Below, piece after piece: positions 18,167 through 26,733 of a stretch of 64,000 nt of DNA (position 1 is its first letter; each line of letters begins with the position of its first letter). Source of the DNA: UBA5189 sp040389445 (lineage in GTDB: Bacteria > Chloroflexota > Limnocylindria > Limnocylindrales > CSP1-4); NCBI GenBank assembly GCA_040389445.1, contig JAZJZX010000004.1:124001-188000 (forward strand). The letters are read 5' to 3'. The notes under the pieces are model-generated. The model searched no databases, was not told where the DNA came from, and saw nothing but the letters and a program-made list of their open reading frames with translations. Made by a program: the position numbers and the translations under genes.

Positions 18167-18942
18167 GGTGCTCGGTCCCAAGGGTAGAAGTTGTGACCGG
18201 TGTAGTCCCATGTGCATCGCCAGTTCGTCGGGTTTGAGTTCGCACATCCGGAACCCGGTGTCCGATTCTCGTAGTGCCAACCGGACGCATTCTGGTATTG
18301 GACATTACCAAACAACTGATGGTTGCTGACCGTTCCGCCACCTTGATCACCATCGTTGAGCATCTCGTCTTGATATTCAACTGCGGCAACGCCTGGCCAA
18401 CAGGTCTCAATGTCGGAAACAGACCTCGAGTACTTGAAGACTTCGTCGATGTAGTAGTTGTGGCTGCTGCCGACCTTCGATATCTGGAAGAAGTGCAGCC
18501 CCGTCGCGGCGTTGGCGATCTTGATGAACGGCGTTCCAAAGACGAGCCCGCAAGGACCCGTCTCGCGCTGATAGAAGACCCAGTAGTAGGTGATCCCATT
18601 GTTCCATGGGCACGTGTTGACGGATGGGTCGGGGCACTTAGCGTAGCCACCTTGGTAGATGTTGACGCCTGCAGCAGCCGTCTGGGGTCCGTCGAGAGAA
18701 ACCCAAGAGAGCGACCAGCTCCACACCTTCGTCGCGGCCTGGACACACAGGTTCTCGTTGACGTACTCGATCTCGGCGTACACGCCCTTCAGGCCGGTTC
18801 CGGATCGCCCGTTGCCGAGGAACTTGTTCTCGGAGACGCCGGTGCAGTTGGCCCACGCAGTCGCCGTTGCTGGGACGGCCGACAGCGTCCCCACCGCCAG
18901 GGCACTTGCGATGATGAGCGCCCATCCGGACCTCTTCTTCAC
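18163..18942 (-). CDS. Secreted Cys-rich protein of unknown function
   Basis: 259 residues from GTG 18942, chosen because GGAGGT lies eight bases upstream. Signal peptide KKRSGWALIIASALAVGTLSAVPATATA. The mature protein is rich in aromatic residues and has about eight cysteines in short loops (CTGVSENKF, CPDPSVNTCPWNNG, GPCGLVFG, ETCWPGVA, SGCANSNPTNWRCTW), suggesting a disulfide-stabilised extracellular fold. The segment ITYYWVFYQRE followed by FIKIANAATGLHFFQISK is reminiscent of secreted beta-sandwich proteins, but I cannot name a family. Confidence 0.75.
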   Translation of the reverse strand: MKKRSGWALIIASALAVGTLSAVPATATAWANCTGVSENKFLGNGRSGTGLKGVYAEIEYVNENLCVQAATKVWSWSLSWVSLDGPQTAAAGVNIYQGGYAKCPDPSVNTCPWNNGITYYWVFYQRETGPCGLVFGTPFIKIANAATGLHFFQISKVGSSHNYYIDEVFKYSRSVSDIETCWPGVAAVEYQDEMLNDGDQGGGTVSNHQLFGNVQYQNASGWHYENRTPGSGCANSNPTNWRCTWDYTGHNFYPWDRAP

Positions 18943-19232
18943 TGCTGCCCACCTCCAAGGGACGCAGCTAGGACGCGACGCGCGCTCGCACCGTGACTCT
19001 AGCAGTGCCGTCAATCCGCGAGTCCCGCAATGTCGTTGCCCAACGAATCTGTCAGAGCTAGTTCAAGGATTCCTCGGCGGTCCCGGCGAAGGAGTTCTAC
19101 GAATCGATCGCTGCCAAGCCCCGGTGGTGGCTGGCGGTCAACTCACCTCACGGCTGGTCGGCGATCGGCGCGCCCTGCTCGATGCGCTGACTCGTGTTGC
19201 TACTCGCGCCCTACTGGTGGTAGCATCACAGT

Positions 19233-19454
19233 ATGAAGGTCAGTGTCAGCCTGCCGGGCGAAGACGTCCAATTCCTCGATGCCTACGCCAAGGAGCAGGG
19301 GCTCGAATCTCGGTCGGCCGCCCTCCATCGAGCCGTTCGCCTGCTTCGGACCGCAGAACTCGGCGGCACCTACGAAGCGGCCTGGGACGAATGGACCGCT
19401 GAGGGCGAGGCCGAACGCTGGGAATCGACCACTGGCGACGGGGTCGTGGCGTGA
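19233..19454 (+). CDS. mazE: MazE-type antitoxin
   Basis: 73 residues; MKVSVSLPGEDVQFLDAYAK, helix SRSAALHRAVRLLR and an acidic Trp-rich tail (YEAAWDEWTAEGEAERWE). The ribbon-helix-helix start and acidic tail match antitoxins paired with MazF. The stop overlaps the mazF start (TGATG). Confidence 0.8.
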   Translation: MKVSVSLPGEDVQFLDAYAKEQGLESRSAALHRAVRLLRTAELGGTYEAAWDEWTAEGEAERWESTTGDGVVA

Positions 19455-19801
19455 TGCGGCGCGGCGACATTTATTCCGTCGATCTCGATCCCGCCCGCGG
19501 CTCCGAGGCAAACAAGCGCCGGCCGGCGGTCATCGTCAGCAACGACGCGGCCAACGCGACGGCGGGGCGGCTGGGTCGCGGCGTGATCACGGTCGTTCCC
19601 GTGACATCGAGTGTCGAGCGCGTCTATCCGTTCCAGGTCCTGCTTCCAGCCGTCGAGACGGGACTCGATCGCGACTCCAAGGCGCACGCTGAACAGATCC
19701 GCTCGATCGCCGTGGAGCGGGTGGGTGACCGGCTGGGCGTCGTCCCCCACGTGATCATGCTCGACATCGATGAGGCCCTGCGCCTGCATCTGGGCCTGTA
19801 G
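19454..19801 (+). CDS. mazF: MazF/PemK-type mRNA interferase
   Basis: 115 residues. Start MRRGDIYSVDLDPARGSEAN, then KRRPAVIVSNDAAN, TVVPVTSSVERVYPFQVLL and SKAHAEQIRSIAVERVG: the canonical order of MazF. It is a sequence-specific endoribonuclease. A GTG three bases upstream (19451) is an alternative start. Only non-VapC-type toxin in the first cluster. Confidence 0.95.
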   Translation: MRRGDIYSVDLDPARGSEANKRRPAVIVSNDAANATAGRLGRGVITVVPVTSSVERVYPFQVLLPAVETGLDRDSKAHAEQIRSIAVERVGDRLGVVPHVIMLDIDEALRLHLGL

Positions 19802-20004
19802 CCCAACCGATTTGTGAGACGATTCGGGCGCTCAGGGTCGGTTTCCACGCCAGCGGCCCGCAGCGTCCATCCTGGACGGGCAACCCCTCGAAACGAATAG
19901 CTGATACGTGTGCCCGTTTGTATCGGGTCTCTACTCGGGGTAGCACCGCTGGGCAAGGGCCGCCGGCGATCGTCCGCCTCAGGGAGTGGCGTCAGTACGA
20001 CGCG

Positions 20005-20778
20005 TCATGCGCTGGGCGGCGACCCGTTCGGGGGTGCCCCGCCGTTCCAGCCCACGTTCGTGAATTTCGGGACGAACCGGTAGCCCCGGCCGGGAACCGT
20101 GGCGATGAACCGCGGGTGGCGATAGTCATCCTGGAGCTTGATCCGGAGGCTCCGGATGTGGCGATCCACGATGTTGCTCTCGGCCACGAAGTCCGTGCCC
20201 CAGATGGCATCGAGAATTTCCTCCCGCGTCACGACGCGCCCGCCCCGGCTGGCGAGGAGGTACAGGAGGCTCTGTTCGATACCGCTCAGGTGGACCACCG
20301 AGTCGCCGGCCTTCACCTGGCGATTGACGATGTCGATCTCGATCTCGCCCAGCCTGATCGTCGGCACGAGGGGTCGATCCATGCCGGTGGCTCTTCGGCT
20401 GAGCACGATCGAGCGGGCGAGGAGCTCCTCCGGCGAGAAGGGCATCGTGAGGATGTCGTCCACGCCGAGCTCGAAGGCCCGCAGCTTGGTCCTGAGGTCG
20501 CCACGGCGCGTGAGGCCGAGCGCCGGCGTCCGGGTCCGCGTCATGGCGTTCGTGGTGGCGAGACGCTGCAGGAGCGCCGTGCTGTCGTCGTGATCCATGT
20601 CGATCACCGTCAGGTGCGGCTGCCAGTCCGCGAGGAGCGCTTCTGCATCGGCGAGGGCGTTGGCCGCGCGAACGATGAAGAGGCCGTGATTCAGGGTCAA
20701 CTCGATGAGGTCGACGACGAGTTGGCGATCATGCAGCACCAGGGCCCGCCGCGCGTCACCTTGCTCCGTAGTACGCAT
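20005..20778 (-). CDS. OmpR-like response regulator with degenerate receiver
   Basis: 257 residues from ATG 20778, GGAGGG seven bases upstream. The N-terminal receiver is atypical. The acidic pair is His-Asp (ALVLHDR), the phospho-acceptor position survives in LTVIDMDHDD, but the invariant Lys is Met (DILTMPFSPEEL). The C-terminal winged helix is intact: LSGIEQSLLYLLASRGGRVV, AESNIVDRHIRSLR and FIATVPGRGYRFVPK. No histidine kinase is adjacent. It is divergent from the YggT-like/GlsB genes and may control them. Phosphorylation-independent function is plausible but inferred. Confidence 0.85.
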   Translation of the reverse strand: MRTTEQGDARRALVLHDRQLVVDLIELTLNHGLFIVRAANALADAEALLADWQPHLTVIDMDHDDSTALLQRLATTNAMTRTRTPALGLTRRGDLRTKLRAFELGVDDILTMPFSPEELLARSIVLSRRATGMDRPLVPTIRLGEIEIDIVNRQVKAGDSVVHLSGIEQSLLYLLASRGGRVVTREEILDAIWGTDFVAESNIVDRHIRSLRIKLQDDYRHPRFIATVPGRGYRFVPKFTNVGWNGGAPPNGSPPSA

Positions 20779-20971
20779 GTGACCGCCCTCCAACAGGTCG
20801 GCCCACCCGTCGGGCCCAGATGCGGTTTTTATACCAGATGACGCGTCGTCATGACAGGCCGACCTTGCCGGCAGACACTCGCCGAGGCCGGTCATTCGTG
20901 ACCGGCACGCCGTCCGGCAGTGGTTCGCGGTCCGCTTCCCCCGGATGCCCGATAGCGCACAGGAGGAAGTC

Positions 20972-21406
20972 ATGTCAACCGAGCGAGTCGACCAGACGGT
21001 CGTGACCGAGAGCGCCGCACCGGCGGGCGCGCCAACGGCCACCGCGCCGGCAACCAGCGAATCCATGCGGACGGATCGTCACGTGAGCACCACCACCACC
21101 AATCCCGGCGGATCCGAGATGACCCGGCGCGTCATCGTCCTCCTGTTCGGTCTCGTGCAGGTGGTCATTGGTCTGCGGTTCGTGCTGCTGCTCCTGGACG
21201 CGAGGGAGGCGAACGGCCTGGTGTCCGGCATCCTCAACCTGAGCCAGCTGTTCGTCGCCCCGTTCGAGGGAATCCTGCGCACGGATGCGCTCAAGTCCGC
21301 CGGCTCGATCTTCGATGTCACCGCGATCGTCGCGATCATCGGCTGGACCATCCTCGAGATGATCATTCTCTGGGCGGTCGGGATCTTCCGCCGCGAGAAG
21401 GCCTGA
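20972..21406 (+). CDS. YggT-family membrane protein
   Basis: 144 residues from ATG 20972, AGGAGG at 20961-20966. A long polar N-terminus (Thr/Ala-rich, about 50 residues) is followed by two membrane segments: VIVLLFGLVQVVIGLRFVLLL and VTAIVAIIGWTILEMIILWAV. Between them LLLDAREANGLV and FVAPFEGIL match the YggT pattern. Function unknown; YggT proteins are linked to osmotic or envelope homeostasis. Confidence 0.75.
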   Translation: MSTERVDQTVVTESAAPAGAPTATAPATSESMRTDRHVSTTTTNPGGSEMTRRVIVLLFGLVQVVIGLRFVLLLLDAREANGLVSGILNLSQLFVAPFEGILRTDALKSAGSIFDVTAIVAIIGWTILEMIILWAVGIFRREKA

Positions 21407-21499
21407 CCTCGAGCATCACGATCGGCTCCGTCGCAACGGCGGATCCGGCACCCTCGCCCGCCGACAGTCCGGCGGGCGGCTCGGAAGGAGCAGCATCAA

Positions 21500-21766
21500 G
21501 TGGGTTTCATCGCATGGATCGTCGTCGGCGCGATCGCCGGCTTCCTTGCCAACCAGGTCATGGGCTCGCGTGAGGGCCTGCTGATGATGGTGGTCCTCGG
21601 AATCGTCGGCGGCCTCGTCGGCGGCTATCTCGCCGCCACCGTCTTCAAGATGGGGACCGTGGACGGCATCAACATCGAGAGCATCTTCATCGCCACGCTG
21701 GGCGCCATCCTCGTCATCTTCGTGGTCCGGTTCTTCCAGGGCTCGCGAGGGATGCGCCGGGGATGA
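21500..21766 (+). CDS. GlsB/YeaQ/YmgE-family stress membrane protein
   Basis: 88 residues, GTG start, GGAAGGAG upstream. Three hydrophobic segments: IAWIVVGAIAGFLANQVMG, LMMVVLGIVGGLVGGYLAA and IFIATLGAILVIFVVRFF. This is the standard Gly-rich layout of the transglycosylase-associated (GlsB) family, often induced by envelope or general stress. Confidence 0.85.
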   Translation: MGFIAWIVVGAIAGFLANQVMGSREGLLMMVVLGIVGGLVGGYLAATVFKMGTVDGINIESIFIATLGAILVIFVVRFFQGSRGMRRG

Positions 21767-21903
21767 TGGCGCTCACGCAGTCCCTTGCGCGAACCACCAT
21801 CCTCGTGGGCGTGGCGTTGATCCTCATCCTCGTCCTGCTCCCGGCCGTACTCGTTGCCGCCGGACCGGCGCTCTTCGTCGGGAGCGGCTCCACCGTCAGT
21901 TGA
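21763..21903 (+). CDS. Small single-span membrane protein
   Basis: 46 residues (MMALTQSLARTTILVGVALI...GPALFVGSGSTVS). Its first ATG overlaps the stop of the GlsB gene (ATGA), so it should be translated by coupling; a second ATG follows at 21766. One strongly hydrophobic helix (ILVGVALILILVLLPAVLVA) spans about residues 14-33. I recognise no family. The gene was called from overlap, hydrophobicity and lack of anything else in that strip. Confidence 0.5.
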   Translation: MMALTQSLARTTILVGVALILILVLLPAVLVAAGPALFVGSGSTVS

Positions 21904-21928
21904 GGCGTACCACCGACATCCGTGTCCG

Positions 21929-22615
21929 TCAGGGCGCGGGTGTCGCGATCGGTTCGGACGACGCTGCCGGGCGCACGGTGGTGGTGGAGACGACCGTCCG
22001 TTCCGAGATCTTGGTCTCGTAGCGGAACACCACCGTCGTCCCATCGATGGTGATGGTCACCTGGACCGGCTCTCCGGCCAGGCCGAGCGCAGCAGCTGGA
22101 TAGGTCGCCACCAGGGTCACCCCGTCCTCCGCGAACGCCAGCGTCGCGGGCGTGGCCAGAACCGAGAGCGGGCTTGCCGGTGCCTCGGCGCCGGCGACCA
22201 CCAGCCAGGTCCCGCCGGGTTCGCGAGCCCACGCGGTGGGCGGGACTCGAAGGTATTCCACCGTTCGGCCGGCACTCGTGACGGTCATCTGGGTGGAACT
22301 CCCCACGGAACGGCCCGCGATGGACGCCGAGACCACGCCGTCGATCGAAACACTCGAGTCAAAGTCCGAGGCGGCATCCAACGGCGCCAGCGCGCCGGCC
22401 AGGACCACGGACGCGGTTGCGGGCGATGGGGAGGGTGTGGCTTCGACGACGACGGCCGGTGTCGATGTCGGTGGACGGTACGTCGTTCCCGGCGTCGTGC
22501 CGCCACCCGAGCAGCCGGCCACGGTCCAGGCGAGGATTGCGGACAGCATGAGGAGCATGGCCCGGCGGGTGCCGGGCCATGCTCGGTTCGGGTGTTCGTG
22601 ATGGCGCCGGGTCAT
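21929..22615 (-). CDS. Lipoprotein, possibly LppX/LolA-like fold
   Basis: 228 residues from ATG 22615; an internal ATG at 22558 (MLLMLSAILAWTVAGC) is an equally good start and lies inside a 23-bp palindrome (22557-22582, catggcccggc/gccgggccatg). The lipobox is TVAGCSGG. After a Thr/Pro linker, the domain (DFDSSVSIDGVVSASIAGRS, VEYLRVPPTAWAREPG, WLVVAGAEAP) alternates strands and resembles LppX/LprG-type lipid-binding proteins. That resemblance is by pattern only. Confidence 0.65.
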   Translation of the reverse strand: MTRRHHEHPNRAWPGTRRAMLLMLSAILAWTVAGCSGGGTTPGTTYRPPTSTPAVVVEATPSPSPATASVVLAGALAPLDAASDFDSSVSIDGVVSASIAGRSVGSSTQMTVTSAGRTVEYLRVPPTAWAREPGGTWLVVAGAEAPASPLSVLATPATLAFAEDGVTLVATYPAAALGLAGEPVQVTITIDGTTVVFRYETKISERTVVSTTTVRPAASSEPIATPAP

Positions 22616-22661
22616 GCGCCGTCACCCTGCGCCCCGGGATCCCAGGTCCCGGGATCCGAGG

Positions 22662-22770
22662 TGCCGACGCTGTTCGCGCCGGCCCACCAGGTAAGGCGAT
22701 CCGGGGCGCCGACGCTGTTCCCGCCGGCACACCAGGTTCCTCGCGGGCCGACGCTCCATGCGCCGGCCCG
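22662..22770. repeat. Short tandem repeat between two genes
   Basis: About three imperfect copies of ccgacgctgttc-cgccggc-caccaggt spaced by roughly 40 bases. No frame across it looks coding. One of many GC-rich repeats between 22 and 63 kb. Confidence 0.7.
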
Positions 22771-22781
22771 GCCCGAAGGGC

Positions 22782-23861
22782 TCAGTGGTCGCCCTCCTTC
22801 GAGTCACCCTTGCCGCTGCCGTCCTGGTTGCCGTCGTGCTCCTTGGCCTTCTCGGCGTCGCGAGGGGCCACCGGCGTGTTGACCGTCGGGTCCACGGCCG
22901 GCTGGTCCTTGCACTTGTCCGTCTTGGCGCTGACCTTGAGGCTCCAGGTGCCGTCGTCGGCCTGCGTCAGGCGAACCTTGACCTTGGTCCTGGTGCCGTC
23001 GAAGCGGGCGGTGAACCCGTTCTCGTTGGCGGTCGCGGTGGCCGTGCCACCCGTCGCGAACGTCGCCGGATCGAAGGTCACGCTGCCGACGCCGGCCGTG
23101 TCGACCACCGTGAAGGCGATGCCGAGGGCGGTGGTGCCGTCACAGGCCAGCCCCGACCAGGCGTGCGGGCCCACCAGCGAGGCGAGGGTCCCGGTGAGGT
23201 TCTGCTTGTCCTTGCCGGAGAGCTCGATCTTGAGGCGCGCCTGCTGATCGCCATCCTCGAACTTGACCGAGACGCTGAGCTTGAGCCGCTTCACGAAGCC
23301 GTCTGCCGCGAAGTCGACCCGGACGCTCGCCTTGGCGCCGTCATCCGAGGTCGATGTCTCGGGGGGAGACTGGGTCACGGTAATTCCGGCGGGCGCGGCC
23401 ACCGAATCCACGCTGATCGTGGGCGCTCCGGCCGAGTCGCCGATGGTGTAGCCGACCAGGGTGGTCGCGCCGGTCCCGAAGACATCGGCCGTCCAGGTGC
23501 CGGAGCCCACGAGGGCGGCCAGCGATCCTGCGGCAACCTTCAGCGACAGCTTGTCGCCCTTGGCCTTGATCTTGACCTGGGTCGTTCCATCGGTGGTCTC
23601 GAAGGCGACGGCATGCGGGCCGACCTTCGTGGCGGAGAAATCGCCGACGGGATCGAGGGCGACGGACGAGATGTTGCCGACCGGGTCCAGGACCACGTCG
23701 ACGGTGAGGGAGGCACCCAGCAGCGGGATGGTCGCCGACATGCCGCCGGTCTGGGCGATGGGTCCGGATGTGTTGGCGAATGCCGTTGCCGGGAGCGCAA
23801 TGAGCGCAATGAGTGCGAGCCCCAGGATGCTTGCGGACGAGCGTCCGCGGTGGTTGATCAT
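22782..23861 (-). CDS. Secreted protein with repeated beta-rich domains, unrecognised
   Basis: 359 residues from ATG 23861, GAGGAGG nine bases upstream. Signal peptide ASILGLALIALIALPATAFA. The mature part has two related halves. SLAALVGSGTWTADVFGTGA and GTLASLVGPHAWSGLACDGT lie at matching places, and each is preceded by a KIKAKGDKLSLKV or RLKIELSGKDKQNL strand. The C-terminus is highly charged (DAEKAKEHDGNQDGSGKG). No membrane anchor or known domain. Probably exported and wall-associated through the charged tail (inference). Confidence 0.75.
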   Translation of the reverse strand: MINHRGRSSASILGLALIALIALPATAFANTSGPIAQTGGMSATIPLLGASLTVDVVLDPVGNISSVALDPVGDFSATKVGPHAVAFETTDGTTQVKIKAKGDKLSLKVAAGSLAALVGSGTWTADVFGTGATTLVGYTIGDSAGAPTISVDSVAAPAGITVTQSPPETSTSDDGAKASVRVDFAADGFVKRLKLSVSVKFEDGDQQARLKIELSGKDKQNLTGTLASLVGPHAWSGLACDGTTALGIAFTVVDTAGVGSVTFDPATFATGGTATATANENGFTARFDGTRTKVKVRLTQADDGTWSLKVSAKTDKCKDQPAVDPTVNTPVAPRDAEKAKEHDGNQDGSGKGDSKEGDH

Positions 23862-24054
23862 GCGATGGTGCCTCCTCGAATCGGGCCGTTCCATGACGGC
23901 CTCCCCACCGTACGGGCCGGACCCGTCCCGTGCGCACGACGATGGTCCCGCGACGGGAGAGAGGATGGTCCCGGGGATGAGCCGCAGGGTCGGGTCCGGT
24001 GCGGTTGGGTGCGGCCCGGCCCAGGCGGGGTCCCGCGGCCCGGCCCAGGTGGGG

Positions 24055-25518
24055 TCAGGGGGCCGGCGGTGTCGGTCCGGCGGGTCGGCGCCGGCGTGGA
24101 CCGGCGATCCACAGCGCCACCGCCCACACCACGAGCGCCGCAAGGACGAGTGCCACGAGCGGCAGGTAGGTGCCCAGCTGATCGGCCGACAGCGCGCCCA
24201 CGTATACGGCGATCGCGCCGCCGACGGGGTAGGCGACCGCCATCAGCCCGAAGATCGTGCCGAAATTCGGTCCGTTGAAGACATCGGACAGCGCTGCGGA
24301 GCGAACGGCGATCGTCGCCCCGGTGCCGATCCCGTGGGCCATGACTCCGGCCAGGGCCACCGCCGGAAGCGCGGCCGACGCCCCGAAGGCCAGGAGCACG
24401 CCGCCGCCGATGACTGCCGCCGCCACGACGCCGACCCCGCGCCGCCCGAACCGGTCGGACAGGAAGCCCCCGACCACCTGCCCGCCGACATAGGCGAGGG
24501 CCTGGGCGCCCAGGGCGCTGGCCGCGAAGTCGGCCCCGAAACCGGTGCGCACTGCGTGGGGCAGGAATGCCTGCAGCACGCCCTCATCGAACATCCCGAT
24601 GGCCACGGCACCCCCGAACAGTGCCCAGAACCGCCGGGTCCGGACGATTCGGCGGATGCTCGAGCGACCGGTCGTCGTGGAGCTTCCGCTCGACCGAGCG
24701 CCGGTCCCGGTGTCGCTCCGGGTACCGCCCCCGCTCGACCGAGCGCCGCCCTCGGTGCCGCTCCGGCTGCCGGTGCCGCTCCGGGTGCCGCTCCCGGCCG
24801 GCAGGGGCTCGAAACTGGCCGAAACGGCTCCCGGCGCGGATGTCTCGTGCAGGCCCGTGGCGCGCCCCGCGAGCTCCGTCTCCTTTGCACGCGTGGCACC
24901 CGCCGCGTGTCTGGCAGGCACCAGCACCTTCGGGCCCGCGGTCATGAGCCAGACGAAAACGACCCCGATCAGCGAGGCGGCGAGAAACGCGAGCGAGGCC
25001 GACCTCCAGCCGGCTGTCTGGATCAGCCCGGCCGCCACCGGCAGGGCCACCGCCACGCCGATCCCCGGGCCGGCGTACGCGATCCCGAGCGCGAGGCCGG
25101 ACACGCCCGCATACCTGCGGGCGATGGCCGTGGTGGTTCCAATGAACGCCAGCTGCAGCCCGAGGGCATGGAATGCGGCATAGGCGAGGATGACGATGGA
25201 GATGTCCGGCGCCAGGTACACGCCGAGCCAGCCGGCGGCGAGCAGGATCATCGATGCGGTCAGGAGGTCGCGATCCGCGAACGCGTCGTAGGCACGGCCG
25301 AGGAGGGGGCTGGAAATGGCCGTGACCAGCAGGAACATGGTCCACGGCGTGACCGCCACGGTCCGGCTGATCCCGAACTCTTCCGCGAACGCCACGGATA
25401 GGGCCGGGAAGGTGTACAGCCCGCCATAGGCGATCGCGCCCACGACGAAGGCGCCGATCAGGGGCAGGGACAGCCGCGTCACGCGACGAGCGCTGGGCAG
25501 GGGCAACGGCAGTGTCAC
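24055..25518 (-). CDS. Major facilitator superfamily transporter
   Basis: 487 residues, 12 predicted spans. MFS marks: LLGRAYDAFADRDLL in the loop between spans 2 and 3, and the equivalent FLSDRFGRRGVG in the second half. The central cytoplasmic loop is swollen by a low-complexity Ser/Gly/Thr/Arg insert (about residues 240-285, units like GTRSGTGSRSGTEGGARS). That stretch is repetitive in DNA as well. Resembles OFA/MCT-like single-substrate carriers; substrate unknown. Confidence 0.85.
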   Translation of the reverse strand: MTLPLPLPSARRVTRLSLPLIGAFVVGAIAYGGLYTFPALSVAFAEEFGISRTVAVTPWTMFLLVTAISSPLLGRAYDAFADRDLLTASMILLAAGWLGVYLAPDISIVILAYAAFHALGLQLAFIGTTTAIARRYAGVSGLALGIAYAGPGIGVAVALPVAAGLIQTAGWRSASLAFLAASLIGVVFVWLMTAGPKVLVPARHAAGATRAKETELAGRATGLHETSAPGAVSASFEPLPAGSGTRSGTGSRSGTEGGARSSGGGTRSDTGTGARSSGSSTTTGRSSIRRIVRTRRFWALFGGAVAIGMFDEGVLQAFLPHAVRTGFGADFAASALGAQALAYVGGQVVGGFLSDRFGRRGVGVVAAAVIGGGVLLAFGASAALPAVALAGVMAHGIGTGATIAVRSAALSDVFNGPNFGTIFGLMAVAYPVGGAIAVYVGALSADQLGTYLPLVALVLAALVVWAVALWIAGPRRRRPAGPTPPAP

Positions 25519-25880
25519 GGTCGCATCCTACGCGAGGCGCCCCGCACGTCCCGGGCGGCGCCGTCGTCCCGGGCAGCCCCGTCGGCCGTGCAGCCCCGTC
25601 GGCCGTGCAGCCCCGTCGGCCGCGCAGCCCCGGCGGCCGTGCAGCCCCAGCCCGCTGCGCCCGCCGCTGTGAGCGCCGCTCCGACGGGCGCCGCTCCGAC
25701 TGAGCGCCGCAACGACGCGCGCCGCTCCGACTGAGCGCCGCTCCGACGGGCGCCGCTCCGACTGAGCGCCGCAACGACGCGCGCCGCTCCGACTGAGCGC
25801 CCGCGGCGCCCGCTGCTGCGACCGCCGCTCCGACGCGCGCCGCTCCGACGCGCGCCGCTCCGACTGAGCGCCGCAATGGG
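25519..25880. repeat. Array of short GC-rich tandem repeats
   Basis: Two families follow each other. ccccgtcggccgtgcag-type units occupy about 25560-25645, and gcgccgctccgactga / gcgccgcaacgacgc units about 25675-25875. Units are short, imperfect and lack unique spacers, so this is not a CRISPR array. No gene is credible here. Confidence 0.8.
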
Positions 25881-26024
25881 CCCAGATACGATCCCGGCTC
25901 GTGGTAAGTGCGGATTCGAGGTCGATGGGATGGCCATCGCCCTCGGTTCGTGCTCAGCGTCACGGCTGTCGGGTCGCCTCGACAGCTGGATCGGCACCTA
26001 CCACGAGCCCCGGTCGTAAATGGG
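25881..26024. repeat. ~144-bp inverted-repeat element, copy 1
   Basis: The left end cccagatacgatcccggctc and the right end (reverse complement cccatttacgaccggggctc) form imperfect terminal inverted repeats of about 38 bases, including GGCTCGTGGTA-GTGC. The middle (about 70 bases, with ggttcgtgctcagc) is shared with copy 2 at 28405-28548, and both copies have the same length. No coding capacity: MITE- or REP-like. Confidence 0.8.
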
Positions 26025-26089
26025 GGGATCTGAGGTGATCCGGCGCCCGGCTCGGCCTGGAGTCGGGCGCAACCCCGCCGCCCGTGCGA

Positions 26090-26215
26090 CTTGCGGCCGG
26101 GTGACCTGCGGCCGTTCGACCCACGGCCACGCGACCTGCGCCCGTTCGACCCACGGCCACGTGACTGCGGCCGTTCGACCGACGGCCACGTGACCTGCGG
26201 CCGCGTGACTTCGGC
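26090..26215. repeat. Tandem repeat with ~26-28-base units
   Basis: Units of the type gacctgcggccgttcgaccc-acggccac occur about four times with small changes. No credible gene. Confidence 0.75.
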
Positions 26216-26344
26216 CAGGTGTACGCCAGCCTCGTCCGTTCCGACGCGCGCCAGGCCGATCGGGCTGGTCGGCCCACGTACTCGGGCGGGAGGGCCGTCG
26301 TCAGTCGAATCCCGGGGGCGTACCCTGAGCGTGGAGGTGGCGCC

Positions 26345-26611
26345 ATGCTGGAGCACCGTGTGGAGTTGAGGGTCCTGGACTGGGACGATCTGGGCTTCCG
26401 CGAGGCAGTGGATCGCGCCTGGAGCACCGTCCGTGGCAGTGTCGTCGATGTCGATTCCACGACTGCCGCCGCTCACCTGCAGTTGCTGGTCCGCGCAGCC
26501 GGATACCCGGGTGCCGTGGTCGACGTTCACAAGACCGTGGACGAGGCACTGGCTCATGCCGCCCACTTCGAGGTCCGGCGGACCCGCGAGCGTTTCCCGA
26601 TCGGCCGCTGA
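26345..26611 (+). CDS. Small hypothetical protein
   Basis: 88 residues from ATG 26345, GGAGGT seven bases upstream. Sequence MLEHRVELRVLDWDDLGFRE, then VVDVDSTTAAAHLQLLVRAA, suggests a compact alpha/beta protein. No signal peptide and no family recognised. Its last codons and stop are the first unit of a 28-base tandem repeat. Confidence 0.6.
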   Translation: MLEHRVELRVLDWDDLGFREAVDRAWSTVRGSVVDVDSTTAAAHLQLLVRAAGYPGAVVDVHKTVDEALAHAAHFEVRRTRERFPIGR

Positions 26612-26699
26612 CAGCCGAGCCTTCCCGATTGGCCGCCGACAGCCGCGCCTTCCCGATCGGCCGCTGACAGCCGAGCCTTCCCGATCGGCCGCTGACCCT
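26594..26699. repeat. 28-base tandem repeat made from the 3' end of the preceding gene
   Basis: Units start at 26594, 26622 and 26650, and a partial one at 26678, each beginning ttcccgat-ggccgc-gac. The first contains the final codons (FPIGR) and TGA of the 88-residue gene. Units 1 and 3 are nearly identical; unit 2 has four changes. Confidence 0.9.
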
Positions 26700-26733
26700 G
26701 GAACTTTGGGCGCGGCGGTACCGTCGTGGCGGC

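Noticed and set aside
18943..19232. A short gene before mazE
   Set aside because: Open frames exist but have no ribosome site, no domain and poor composition.
22758..25401. Two long plus-strand frames (506 and 646 codons)
   Set aside because: They oppose the secreted-protein and MFS genes, which have proper motifs and ribosome sites on the minus strand.
25540..26215. Possible CRISPR array
   Set aside because: Units are imperfect, directly abutting and lack unique spacers; no cas genes are present.
26594..26699. 28-base repeats as a CRISPR
   Set aside because: No spacers between units, and the first unit is the end of a gene.
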